A program made the translations under genes and the position numbers. The notes under the pieces are model-generated. The model did not search any database, was not told the DNA's origin, and saw nothing but the letters and a program-made list of their open reading frames with translations. Positions 46,171-57,779 of a stretch of 64,000 bases of DNA are shown one piece after another. Source of the DNA: Mixophyes australis (taxonomy: Eukaryota; Chordata; Amphibia; Anura; Limnodynastidae). The stretch is from assembly GCA_036250195.1 (NCBI GenBank), contig JAVHZZ010000010.1, forward strand, positions 106,384,778 to 106,448,777. Reading direction: 5' to 3'. The stretch's first letter is position 1, and every line of letters starts with the position of its first letter.

Positions 46171-48039
46171 TAAGTAACAGACCCAGGAAATCAAATAGCG
46201 CACAAAAAGTTTTGTAGAAGTAGATGCAGATCCAGTTATAGCTAGCCCATATCTTAGTGACTATGTGCAGAAGGCAGCCCTGGTATCCTGGTATCCTGGC
46301 TCCGATGCCCAGTCGTCTCACCAAGCTGCTTTTATGTTTGGTTTTTGCTCCTTGTCAGGCTTATTTTACTTTATACTTTATATAATCTATACTTATTCCA
46401 AACTAAATTATAAATCCATCTGGTATTCGTAAGGAGCTGCTAGCCATAATAGTGTAGCTGATAGAGAAATTGCACCCCAATGATACTCGCCAGTGGCTGC
46501 TAAGTTGATAAACAGAGGATTGTTAAAATTTATTGTCCAATTTCACAAACCCAAGAGTAGGAGACATGTTGGTAGGACTGACACTGTTGTGTGTTCGTCT
46601 GTTATGTGTTTGTTCCTCCCATGTCATCCAGAATACTAAGAAATATGTTGTTGTTGTTGTATGAATATTATTGTGAAAGATGGAGCAAAACACATTGAAA
46701 TGCAGGTTTAAAACTTGTCAAACACCCCATTCCAAAAACCTTTTCCGTATGTTTCCGTATGAATTTCCCATATGAATTTCTTTATTGAGAAAACGTACCC
46801 TTCAGATAAAATATAAGGTTTCTATGTGTTCAAAAAATGATTGAAAATGTAGTTTTCTTGAGGCACCCAAGGCTATAATTTCCTCACTTGTAACATAAAA
46901 TCTATGATGACTGCACAAAGGATTAATTTTTGAAGGATAATAAGAATATTTTTAATTTGCAAGTAAAGACCAATCATTCTTGTCTGGGCAGATATATGAA
47001 GTGTAATAACACACCCAATTAATGTAAAATGTAATGGGAATCTGGATGCATTCATACTGGTTTTGCAATAAATATCATTCTACTTTCTAGTAACAATTGC
47101 TGGCAATAAACATCTGTCTTTTAATGTAGGATTTCATTTTTTCGTGTCAATAACAAGCCCTTTCTAGGACTGTTGCCATCGCTAAAACAAAATAAATAGA
47201 TGTCAAAAAGTGACGCCAGTTTGACCCAATTGTGATATTGCACCCCTGGGATACTGTGTGACTCTGCTACCGCCTAGGTGTATAAGACTCCACTGTAAGG
47301 AATAAGCCTCCAGTATAATGTAAATTTAAATTAATTGGTTTTATGAAATTGTATGCATTTAAAAATATTTTAGTCGGTCATAAAACCTAAAATACCGGTT
47401 GAACCAATATGAGACAGCCTCTTGTGCAAGTCACAGATTCATATATAAAAATGAAAAGAGTTAAGTGAACCATCCTCTTATGGATCTGATCGTCTATGCC
47501 ATTCCTTCTTTTTTAATTTAATTTAATTTAATTTAGTGTGTGTAGAACAAATGACCTACAAAGAACAAGAGATTATTAATTTATTCGTAGAGCCCTCCAA
47601 ATCCCTGTTGGTTGTTGTAGTGAAGCAGAGTGTTATATATACAGAAGTAAACATCGGTTGTTTCAGAAACAGTTGCTTCTTTTGCGCAGTTTCAGAATCT
47701 GCCTATGTAAGAAAAACACTCCAGGTAAATATGATTGTTACATGTGTGTTTATTTTGATGGCTGATACATGTAAAATCAGTGCCTACAAAAACTCAACCA
47801 ACCTGATCTGTGCCTATGCGGCTAGATTGAAATCATTCTCACTGTATGTAACCTTGTTATGTGTCTCGCTGCGTGCCGTTGTCCTGTGTGTCATGCTGTG
47901 TATAGTAGCCTTCAGTGACCTTATTGGCAGGAAGTCCAGTATGCATAACATAAAATAACCCCCATGACAAAATAATTTTCTTTGCTATCTTGAGTTAAGC
48001 TTTCCAAGTGTACATACATTACTTGGGGTATTATTATTA
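46171..48039. other. Unclassified DNA with one longer chance frame
   Basis: The frame at 47536-47958 (140 codons, plus) is Cys/Val-rich, starts in an AATTT microsatellite-like stretch (47515-47537), and matches no domain I recognise. It is not called as a gene. Confidence 0.4.
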
Positions 48040-48047
48040 CTATAGAG

Positions 48048-48618
48048 CAGGGGTAAATTACCCCACATGAGGTAAAAATGTAATTCCTTGGGGTAATGCT
48101 GCCGATTCACATGCTGCCAGTTGGATTAATTTAAATGTGAAATTTCTGTTGTACCAGAAGAGCCTCAAGGGTTGGCAGAGGCACTTCTTGAGCTCCGATG
48201 TAATAATGAAGCACGTATTACATTTGAAAACAAAGCAGATCCGTCATATTTGCAAAGGCATCAAAATTGCACATGAGGAGACAGTCAAAAAGTTGCTGCC
48301 TTTTGCAACAACCTACCTTTGCGAACAAGGATTTTCCATTCTACCGAACATAAAAACAAAGCAGAGAAATCGATTGGACGCTGAAGACTGTATCCAAATT
48401 GCTCTGGCATCAAAATGCCCCAATATTGACGTTCCCGTATCAAAAATGAAGTAACATCATTTCTCAAAAACCTGAAGTTTTGAAGTTGAAGCTTTCAAAG
48501 AAATTTTGAATTCTAATAATTAATAATATATGATTTCCTTCCTTTCAAATCAAGGGGGTACCGTCGGCGTATCTAAATATATTTTGGGGTAAAAGGTAAA
48601 AAAGTTCCCTGACCCCTG
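48048..48618 (+). mobile_element. hAT transposon deletion derivative, 571 bp
   Basis: The ends CAGGGGT (left) and ACCCCTG (right) are inverted, and the flanking 8-bp CTATAGAG (48040-48047) and CTATGGAG (48619-48626) are a target duplication with one mismatch, diagnostic of hAT. The interior keeps only the 3' part of the transposase, so the copy cannot move alone. Confidence 0.88.
48137..48454 (+). pseudogene. hAT transposase C-terminal fragment
   Basis: The 105-codon frame contains LLPFATTYLCEQGFSILPNI, then KTKQRNRL, then IQIALASKCPNI. YLCExGFS and the IKTKxRNRL block are the conserved C-terminal dimerisation region of hAT transposases (Charlie/ZBED-like group), where the family pattern is F-x-T/S-x-YLCE-x-GFS. 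The zinc-finger BED domain and the catalytic DDE core are missing. The first ATG is internal to the ancestral frame and need not be a start. It could be mistaken for an exon of a domesticated ZBED-type gene, but the element ends and target duplication argue against this. Confidence 0.85.
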
Positions 48619-48626
48619 CTATGGAG

Positions 48627-49165
48627 CAATTTCCATTTGTCCTACAAGATGAACAACAATACATGTCAGAAGTATAAATTGTATTTATATTTTGAAAACA
48701 TTAATACACTTATTTTGTTACAGCTGCATGATATGAGCAAACAATACTACATCTAGTATAATGTAAAATATTATTGAAAGACATATTTACCCATAAACTA
48801 GAGCATGGTTCAAAACATCTGGTTCATTTTGTTGTGGTGCTGGAGAAAAGCTTATTAGTTCAGTATCTGCCTAAAATCACAGTCCAGCCACACAACTGCA
48901 GTCTTCTGTGTCAATATGCAGTTAGATTAAAGATACGACAGTCGCCATCATCAGGTTATGAATATATTAAATATATTTTAAAAACTAAAATAAGTAACAA
49001 GCACCAGTGTCTGGTTACCGCCAATGTGTGGCTGGGCTGGGTATACAGTAACAGTGAGACCTGCAGCACGGCAAGGAGTTCCTTAGCGTAATCGATTCCT
49101 GATGATTGGCTCTGGGGCTCCTCCTGGCTCCCCTAAGTTAATAGTGTAAAGTCATAAGAGTACTA
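48627..49165. other. Unclassified DNA, nothing recognised
   Basis: A 105-codon plus frame at 48774-49091 has no domain and is judged chance. Confidence 0.4.
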
Positions 49166-49262
49166 TTGTGGAACTAAAGTACCAGTATTCCATGGCAGAT
49201 GTTGACTGCTGAGGCATGCTGCTGCTGTAGAACTACAAGCACCAGCATGCACATGGCTGCCA
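49166..49262. repeat. Remnant of the ACTACAAGTCCCAGCATGC fold-back family
   Basis: AACTAAAGTACCAGTATTCC and AACTACAAGCACCAGCATGC resemble the arms of the palindromic MITE at 60709-60855. It is diverged, and no target duplication was found. Confidence 0.45.
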
Positions 49263-49412
49263 GAAGGGTAAATCCTATGTATCATAAGGAAAAATGTTCC
49301 TCAGAGTTCCATGACGTGTATACAATTATTCTGCCTTTGCCCTCATGCTTTTTATTTGGTCATGGAACTCCTTGGTGACCTGTAATATCTTTATAATTTA
49401 CATTATCGCATA

Positions 49413-49443
<31 letters not shown>

Positions 49444-52400
49444 AGTCACTGAGATCTGTAGCCATATAAAGTCACATGGTTGCAGGCATAGTGATATTAT
49501 AGAGGTTACAGATATCCAAGGAGACTTCTGATACTAATAATTTATAGTATATGGGTGTATTCTACTTCATAATACACAATATTTCCTTCTGAAGTGACCA
49601 ATTATTAGCAATGACATCAAAACTCACTGATTATACAGATCATATTGTGGTAGGATGGGATTACGTTGTCACCTTTTTGAGGGTTGGTCCTATGGTTCTG
49701 CTTGGGGGGGGGGGGTGGGGGTTGCTGAATGTCAGTAATTTGCCATTACTGCACACTCCTACTGATTCTGCTTAGCCACCAGACTGTGTCAACGGTGCAC
49801 TGCTTGCTATGAACTGTTTTGTAGGAAACTAGATGCCCGCCACCCCATATTTGGGACTGCTTGTTTCTGGAGGGGGGGGGGGGGGTGTTTAAGGCCCATA
49901 GAACCTCTTTGCGGTTGCTCTGACTGGATCCTCCTGACAGCTTGTGTTTTATCAGGACTGCTGGGTAGCAGGGAGAGTGTTTCACAAGCACACAGACGGG
50001 TGACAGATTGCAGTGTTGGCTCTTATCTGTAGGTCACAAAAATACAGCAGGTGAATTGCAGGAACAGAGCACGATGTTTAGGAATCGTGATGTTTATTGC
50101 CCAAAGATAGCTCTCAGAAGAGCTGTTACACTCACATCAACATGTTAAGATGGTGATAATGTTACACAGCCACAACAACATGTGCTTCTTATATAGAGCC
50201 CAAAGCAGTTGTTGCCAATGCCATAAATTCTGATAGGCACTTAAAATACTGGTCCAGTCCTGTGGGGGTGATTGGTGCGCAGTATTCTGTGTTCTGCTGT
50301 TTTACAGCTACTTAAAATAAAATAAATATGTTTTTGGAAAATAGTTTTTTCTGGCTTTAGTATAGGGTCATAAATTCAGCAATTTTAACATTGTAAATAA
50401 TATATCTGTTTTAAACTTGGGGTTGGTACATAAGACCAGTGCTTGAACTATCAATCATTCCATTGCATTGAGGACTAAAGAGCACGGATTGGGCTACTAG
50501 TGTTTCTTGAACTACCGATGATCATAAATTATAAAATTGTTCCACAGAATATTTGAGTGAGGGGGGGGGGGGGGAGGGGGGTTACATAGTGGGGAAGGAA
50601 CACAACAACGCATCACAAATATGGAACCTCATCTTGTGTAGTTTCTCAAGGGTAACATATAACCTGTTTATGAGTGTAACTAACATTTCTGTGTGGTTGA
50701 GACATCTGGACACACTAAAAGAACTGTGAAAGATATGGTCCCATTCCGATGGCATAATATTTTAACTTAAAGACACTTATAGTAAAAGTATATATCGCTT
50801 TGGGTTTTCTGGGATTATGTTCCCATTGGTTTGTCAGTAACTCTTTGTCCTTTAGTGTTGCAGCTGTAACTGCCCCAAATGTAGATGATGCTGATGCTTA
50901 TAGGATGGACAGTGATGTATGTTGGTGTTTTACATTGTGTAACAGATACAACACATCGTTATGGTTATATACTGTATGTTTCCTTTATATGCAGCATCCA
51001 CATGAAATAGAGAACCTTGTATTGTATCCTGTACCAGTCGCTGCAAACTGTTTTTGTTCAATCTGCTACACATAGCAAACCCCTGACAGTAATTTGGATT
51101 TACTAGCAAAGGGCAATACAATTCATTCCCACTACTACTCTAGAGCTGTAATCATCCAGGTTTACTGTAATTACAGGTTATTACACAGAAGACTTTAGAT
51201 TAATTATTCTTTGTGGCTCCAGTTGTGTAACATTTTTGTATATAATTTTTGTCAGAGCAATATCACTGTTTAAAAAAGACAAAGTAGCCGATTCAATATC
51301 TGTTACCGCAAGTGTTATCTCTCCTTCAATAAATAGCTTCACTGTATACTAAGACATTACTGAACAACTTAAGTGGGTAGTTAAAAACATTAAATAATAG
51401 GAAATTCACTATATAATATAACCTTAAGCGAAGGGAAAATAATGCTGACACCCTGTTCTAAGATTCAGCATTGGCCCATTTGGGTTTGAAGGCTTAAGTT
51501 AAAAAATGGTTACATAACAATATTGTTCTGCGCTACATCAATGAATGACTCCGGTCCTCATCCTTAACTTGATTTTACAGGGGTCCTAACATAGGCATTA
51601 AAAAAAAAATTGGATTTGTTTTTCTAAATTTTCTGGATAATAAGCATCTAGATAAGAGATCCTCTATCTATATATGTTGTCTATACCATCACCAAAACCA
51701 AAGGTGTCCCCAATTTAAACACACAGGCCTGGTTCCCATTAATGAGGCAGACCCCTTCAATAAAATGCTTCCTATATGCTGTGACTGCATTAAAAGCAGT
51801 GATTGTCTATGTTCTCATTCTTACTTTGTAGCTCTTAACTGCTATTTTGCATTTGCTACTTCTGCCCCTCTTACTCTCCAATGCCTGCATATCTCTTCCT
51901 TGTGACCTTTTCTTGTCCCTTATCTGCCTCCCTTATGTGTGAGTCCTCCTTCCATTCCTGGTCCTTGTGCCCCAGTATTGTGAGGCAGAGTGCTGCTTTC
52001 CCTGGTATTAATGGGTAGGGGAAGAGGAAGACACCTGTTGCTTCTTATCCATGGTGAGTACAGAGAGGGAGAGAGAGAAAGAAAGAGAGTAAGTGGAGCA
52101 AGGTCCTGTTCTTTTTGTTCAGAGGATTGAGATTAGAGACCACAGACCATTAGCGTTTAACCTCTTGCGACAGTTCACAATTCCATGTGGACTCAGTGAG
52201 CCAAGTCTCTACCAATATGTATCAGATTTGTGGCAAATAATTTAAGATTGTTACATAGTTTTACAGAGTTCCACTCACCTTCAGTGCCTCTGTCTGGATC
52301 AATCACATGGGGCTTTTAGCAGGTAACTGGTGTTCTTCACCTGACAGGGTTGAACCAGGAGAACCCTGGTGTGTCTAGCCCAACGCAAACTAGTAATCCA

Positions 52401-53824
52401 AGATAACATGTTTATTCAAGAACACAGTAATGTAGGGAATAAGTTGGATGTCGGTGAACAAGGTAATAGTGATAATGAAATGGATAAACAAAATAAAAAA
52501 TAACAATACTCTAGAGTGAACGTGTCAGCAAATCAATAATGCACAACAGTATGGGTGATTCAGTTAATTAGCATCACAATGCATAATAATAAGGTGTTGT
52601 CCTTTTGCAATTGGCATATAATGAAATCCTTCTTATGCTTAATAATGTCAATAACACTTTCAATTTCACTCCCGCTCTTCTAATATTATGCTATATCTAA
52701 ACACTGTTCAGATATTAATGGTACAGACATTTCTGTCACTGGTGCACTTGAGATCAGTACAGGTGCTCTGTAGCTTAAAGTCCTCTGGACTAGTAGTGAA
52801 TCTCATTAACACAATTTGAAACCCAGTGGCCTTGCCCTAGTACACTGTACACTTTGTCTTCAATCACAGTCTCTTGTTGACAATTATTATTACTACTATT
52901 ATTATCCTTTATATATAAAGAGCTGACATATTAGACAGCTCTCTACATTGCAGGGATCAAGAAGCAAACAAATTGCATACAGCGACAAGGTAAAGATATC
53001 CCTGCCCAGATGAGGTGTGGGATCACAGGATGCATAAGGTAGTAGAATAACAATCTGAGGGAAAAGTGAATATGGCTAATCTAACGCAGCAGCATTATCA
53101 ACCACCAATATTAAAGCAGCCATCAGGCATCTCTGTGCCGCTACCGGTGGTGGATACGGCTGGAATGCGGAGAGACATTGCAAGGTGGTGACTTGAAAGA
53201 TGAACTAGTTGTTGTAGAAATTATAAAACAGTCAGCTGCTCTCCATCTCCATTTATGTTAACTGAACCTCTGTCTAGAAAAGGTTGTCTCTTTCGTGCTG
53301 CAGTGGTACACCTCTGGGTATACACCAGCTCGTAGTAGCTGTATGTAGCCCGGTGTTTTACTTTAGCATCATGCTTGTTGCTGGAACATATACAGTATAA
53401 CATGACCCCAGATAAACCGGACTGGCCATTCCGCAGGTGTTTTTATGTATGCTCAGCAATCCTAGCAGCTGAGGTATGCTGGGAAATGTAATTTTACCCA
53501 GTAGCCAGTAGTGATATTTTTCTCTGCAGTTTGTGTTCTGTCTTCCAGGTGTATTTTGTTTTCAATCATAGTTGAGCTTTGTACTGTAGAACACTCAGAA
53601 GTGATATGACTGAAATCAGCAAAACCTGTTATTTGAATAGGGAGATGTGTGAGTGTAATAGGTGCTTTATGCCTTTGGCAAAAGTCCTAAAAATATTCCC
53701 TCTTCTGTATATTTCAAAGTTTAGAGAGACCGATGGCGGTGTGTATTATATTCTGCAAAAATAGCTTCACTGGGAACGTTGGATATGGATATGGGTGTAG
53801 GGCCGGTATGTGCAGGACATACGG
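49263..53824. other. Unclassified DNA with microsatellites and poly(G) tracts
   Basis: A (TTA)n microsatellite lies at 49413-49441. Three G-rich runs are close together: 49704-49721, 49872-49885 (14 G) and 50561-50581. A GA-rich run is at 52060-52090. A minus-strand retroposon tail remnant is probable at 52883-53030 (ATTATTATCCTTTATATATA, GAGCTGACATATTAGACAGC). Sequences around 50.05-50.25 and 52.26-52.50 kb have reversed polyadenylation-like motifs reminiscent of LTRs, but could not be classified. No gene was recognised. Confidence 0.4.
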
Positions 53825-54056
53825 CAGCGATAGGCAACAGGATACATTTCGGCGGCCCTCTAACCTTCCAAAGGGCCACACATTCCCCTTTATCTCAGTA
53901 ATAAGCTAAAACAATATATAAATATCTCAAGCAGCAGGAATTTTACACAAGTGTTACAAACTAACACACTACATATCTGACAGCAGGAAAGAGATGGGGG
54001 GGAGGGGGAGGGGCTCGCAGGAGAAGGCTCAGTGGGCTGCCTATTGCCCATCACTG
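53825..54056. mobile_element. hAT-like MITE, 232 bp
   Basis: The left end CAGCGATAGGCAACAGG and the right end, reversed as CAGTGATGGGCAATAGG, are inverted repeats. The flanks ACATACGG (53817-53824) and GCATACAG (54057-54064) match at 6 of 8 positions, consistent with an aged hAT target duplication. The interior has GGCGGCCCTC near the left and a G-rich run near the right. It is the same family as 11346-11597. Confidence 0.75.
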
Positions 54057-54089
54057 GCATACAGTGTTTGAAATGGATCCTTGTTCAAT

Positions 54090-54420
54090 CATCATGAACA
54101 TTTATTTATTTATATAGCGCCACTGATTCCGCAGCGCTGTACAGAGAACTCATTCACATCCGTCCCTGCCCCATTGGAGCTTACAGTCCAAATTCCCTAA
54201 CATACAGACAGAGAGAGACTGAGGTCAATTTTGATAGCAGCCAATTAACCTACTAGTATGTTTTTGGAGTGTGGGAGGAAACCAGAGCACCCAGAGGAGA
54301 CCCATGCAAACACGGGGAGAACATACAAACTCTACGTAGATAAGGCCATCGACAGGAATTGAACTCATGACCCCAGTGCTGTAAGGCAGAAGTGCTGACC
54401 ACTTAGCCATCGTGCTGCCC
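54090..54420 (-). mobile_element. tRNA-derived SINE, minus strand, full length
   Basis: The complete copy runs from the reversed tail (TTTATTTATTTATATAGCGC) to the reversed head. In sense, the head reads GGGCAGCACGATGGCTAAGT, with A-box TGGCTAAGTGG matching the TRGCNNAGYGG consensus, and GAGTTCAATTCC matching the B box apart from one base. This copy best supports a tRNA origin. Confidence 0.92.
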
Positions 54421-54567
54421 ATAGTTTATCTAAAAAACGAGCAGTCAGGTGGGATATTAAGTTAGAAAAATTACCATTAGGGTAAGTAAGCATGTTAAAA
54501 TATATATGTAAACTCCATTAAAGTTACAATTATGCTGGAACATAGCAGAGTTAATTAGCCGTTTAGT

Positions 54568-54787
54568 TATACTTGCTCACTCTTCCAGAATGTAAGGGAG
54601 ACTCCTGAATTCTGGGTAGGTCTTCCGCACTCCTGGGAATGCAGGCCATTCTGCCCATCCTGCCCACTCCTGGTGAAGTGGGCAGGATGGGGGCCTCCAT
54701 GACGTGATTAGTGGGCCCCATCCTCACATTTCACCTTCCCTCTGGGATCTCCTGGAGATGAAGAGTGGAAAGTCGACAAGTATGCGA
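54568..54787. mobile_element. MITE of the TACTTG...CAAGTA family, diverged
   Basis: The left part TATACTTGCTCACTCTTCC and right part GTCGACAAGTATGCGA are inverted, with TTAGT on both sides (54563-54567 and 54788-54792). The interior GGGAGACTCCTGAATTCTGG corresponds to GGGAGACTCCCGAAATTCAG in the element at 62301-62576. Confidence 0.65.
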
Positions 54788-54792
54788 TTAGT

Positions 54793-56040
54793 TTTCGGTT
54801 GAACCACTAATCAACACAATCGTGCTCATACAGACATACACTGAAAATCTGCTTTGTTAGCACATTTGCAGGCTCAAATAGCACCTCAAATTCTTCAAAT
54901 ACAGGAGGTTTAAGGCTCGTTCTCAAGAAAAACTTTGCAGCAGCAATAAATAATCCAAAATAAATATTATTTTAAATGGAAATATTCAGACTAGCAACAG
55001 TTGTTTTTAGCCAAAGTGAGTAAGTTTACTTTGTTTCATGTCAAGTTTCGGGCAGAGAGCTCACACGATGGGGATATTTGTTGAGGCAGATTTAGCACAA
55101 GGGGATAATGATACAAGTTGTTAAATCTGGACTGGAGTTTATGACTTTTATTCCAGAGGAGAAATGCTGGTCTTACAACTATGTAGCAGCTGTTTTATAG
55201 CACAGATCTAGACATGCAAATGACTCTTTGATTATAAAATTAGAAGAATTATAAACTGATTTGTTAGCATATTTAGGAGTCAGTGCCCCTTTCAGCTCAT
55301 TCTGTAAGCGGCTTTTCCCACAAGCCTGGTGTAGTCGTTAAGCAGCTCCTGATGACAGAAACTCTTTTATCTCTGTTTCTTCTTTCAATTTTCCACTTGT
55401 TTCAAAACTCCATCTACAAAGAGATGTAGAAATTCACATTCCTGTGGCTTAGCAGAGCAGGTCCCCTTCATGGCCTGTGCAGTACGGAGCCATAGACCCG
55501 TCCTCTTGATGTAATGACCTATTGTAGTAGCCTCATACAATAGAGGCTTCTGTGGAATTGCCCAGGTTACATAAAAGAATTGTGAGCACAAGAGGATGTC
55601 ACTTTATAGATAACTATGTATATAACACTGACAAAGCTGAGCACAATGTTTTAGCAAATATTTAACACAAAAGACAAAATGTTTATGTACTCTGGATAAG
55701 TTCATAATTGAGTGAATTCCTTTTTTTTTTTTTTAATATAGATGAGATCAGAAAATGCCCGAAATCCATATTATCTGTTAAAAGACATGTTATTGGGTTT
55801 GTGTTTTTTTAAAATGCTCCATTCTGTTTTTCTTCTGCCACAGTATAGCTGTCACTTGGGAATATTAATTGTAACTTTTCTATTTTCTTGCCCATTGGTA
55901 GTGTTCACTTGGAGTTGTTTGTGTAAAATGATCATTTTGCAGCGCACATTGTACAGCAGTTTGACAGATTTGTTTTCAAACATGAGGCCTCATTTTGACC
56001 TTTGCAGTGTAGTATAAGCTTTGGCTAAAGGCTTATAATT
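54793..56040. other. Unclassified DNA, nothing recognised
   Basis: AT-rich sequence without recognised repeats or genes. A 91-codon frame at 55742-56017 lacks a domain. Confidence 0.4.
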
Positions 56041-56700
56041 ATCATGATCATCATCAGGTTTTTATATAGCGCCACTAATTCCGCAGCGCTCTACAGAGAA
56101 CTCATTCACATCAGTCCCTGCCCCATTGGAGCTTACAGTCTAAAGCTAGGTACACACTACAGAAATTTCAACCAACTTTTTATGCCGAGCAATTTTACAT
56201 GCGATCGATGGTCCGATCGCTCGATCCATGGACTGCATACACACTAGCCTTGTTTAGGACGATAAAGGGAAGAGCGGACGTCCCTTTAGCGACTTTTTAC
56301 AGCCATGTTGTCGAGAGCAATGACTGTAATTTCGTACTCACTGTTGTGGATCGGTCAGAAGTTTATACACACTACACAACGGAAACGAGATTGGAACGAA
56401 AATATTAAACTGTACGACCAACCAAATGAGGCGACAATTGTCCATTTGGGCAGACTTTCGACCATCGTGTCACTGCACACACTGACCCGACTTTTGAACG
56501 AGCGGTCGTATGCCGGCTGATTGAGCCGATTATTGGACGAAAACCGTGTAGTGTGTACCCAGCTTAAGTTCCCTAATACACACATACACAGACAGACAGA
56601 GAGAGAGAGACTAGGGTCAATTTAGTAGCAGCCAATTAACCTACCAGTATGTTTTTGGAGTGTTGGAGGAAACCCACGCAAACACAGGGAGAACATACAT
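56041..56700 (-). mobile_element. tRNA-derived SINE, minus strand, split by a MITE
   Basis: The reversed tail and CTTACAGTCTAA block end at 56143, and the rest of the SINE resumes at 56565 with TAAGTTCCCTAATACACACA, continuing through GGTCAATTTAGTAGCAGCC to GGGAGAACATACAT. The head is missing. The Harbinger-like MITE at 56144-56564 is inserted between these two halves. Confidence 0.9.
56144..56564. mobile_element. PIF/Harbinger-like MITE, 421 bp, inside a SINE
   Basis: AGCTAGGTACACACTAC on the left and GTAGTGTGTACCCAGCT on the right are inverted repeats with one mismatch. TAA is duplicated (56141-56143 and 56565-56567), and the SINE consensus confirms that TAA was the target. The interior has repeated TACACACTA-type motifs (about 56230 and 56366) and no transposase motif. 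Confidence 0.88.
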
Positions 56701-56849
56701 TCATCCAAAAATAGTGGCAGCAACTGTATCCTGCAAGGAAGGTACTTTTGTGGAGTCCTGTTTTCAAGCACTTTTATGTGGATAATAATGTACTGTAGGT
56801 TAATTTGGCATTACATGTGTTTTTTATTGAACTGGGCAGTCAGTGTTAA

Positions 56850-57272
56850 GGCTGAGTACACACTACTGAAAATTTCTCCTGATCCATTATCATTAATTTT
56901 ACCAACGACTGAAAGTCTTGATCAGCAGCTGATTCATGTGTACACACTATACACGTTTTACAAGATTTACCTTCAGATCTTCATTTTGTCATAATCTTCC
57001 TCTTGAATAGATGGTGATTCTGCTCAATCCAAAGAGATCTATATACACTGCCGGTCCTGAGTGCGTGCACACTGCAGAATTGGAACAACATCGTTCCATC
57101 GTTCAACAAGATCTTTAGTCCGTTTAATTAAATGAAATAAAATAATATAATGTACTTCAGAACAATAATCATTCATCATTGGAGTGTACTTTCTAATGCG
57201 ATATCGGGCTGAACGGTCGTTTATCGTCTGATTGGCCTGATAATCAAGTGAAAAACCTGAAATGTCCTACTC
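56850..57272. mobile_element. PIF/Harbinger-like MITE, right end decayed
   Basis: TTAAGGCTGAGTACACACTAC gives the target TAA plus the family terminus. Internally, CACACTGCAGAATTGGAAC and GTTCCATCGTTCAAC match the element at 35.38-36.12 kb. The right terminus appears as a degraded CTGAAATGTCCTAC near 57.26 kb. Confidence 0.7.
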
Positions 57273-57436
57273 GATGACAGCATCGGTCTGTGTGTGTGGT
57301 CATTGAGCAATAGGAGACATATTGTCCTTACACCCCAACTACCCAATGCTCTATTCAATGTGTCCCTCGGTATGTAATAGTGTAGAAATCCCCTACCACA
57401 GTTTATTCATTTTAATTTTTAACTGCTTTAATATGT

Positions 57437-57679
57437 GTGAGTTCAATTCCCGACCATGGCCTTTATCTGTGTGGAGTTTGTATGTTTGCGTGGGTTTCCT
57501 CCGGGTGCTCCGGTTTCCTCCAAAAACATACTGGTAGGTTAATTGGCTGCTATCAAAATTGACCCTAGTCTCTCCCTCTCCCTCTCCCTCTCAATTTAGA
57601 CTGTAAGTTCCAATGGGGCAGGGAGTGATGTGAGTGAGTTCTCTGTACAGCGCTGCAGAATCAGTGGCGATGATGATGT
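57437..57679 (+). mobile_element. tRNA-derived SINE, truncated at the B box
   Basis: The copy begins at GAGTTCAATTCCCGACC, the same breakpoint as the copy at 22655. It has a short deletion after GTTTGTATG, a (CTCTCC) run at about 57570-57592, and ends in CAGTGGCGATGATGATG with the CTATATAAATAAAT part lost. Confidence 0.9.
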
Positions 57680-57704
57680 AGTAATGTACATAGAGTTGCA
57701 GAAC

Positions 57705-57779
57705 TCCATTTTTGGAGCAGAGCGGTGCCATATGTAATATTTAATTATTACATATAATGCAGCTCTGTTCACAAATGGA
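57705..57779. repeat. Small fold-back element, 75 bp
   Basis: TCCATTTTTGGAGCAGAGCG on the left pairs imperfectly with GCAGCTCTGTTCACAAATGG on the right, and the centre ATATGTAATATTTAATTATTACATAT, shown here only as a description of positions 57730-57755, is a near-perfect palindrome. Confidence 0.55.

Noticed and set aside
45881..46324. 147-codon minus-strand frame
   Set aside because: It spans a LINE tail and a GC-rich repeat-like stretch and has no domain.
47536..47958. 140-codon plus-strand frame, Cys/Val-rich
   Set aside because: It starts next to an AATTT simple repeat and matches no family. A secreted or membrane protein was considered but no consistent signal or segment pattern was found.
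48137..48454. Exon of a domesticated ZBED-type gene
   Set aside because: The frame sits inside hAT ends with an 8-bp target duplication and lacks splice context, so a transposon remnant is the simpler reading.
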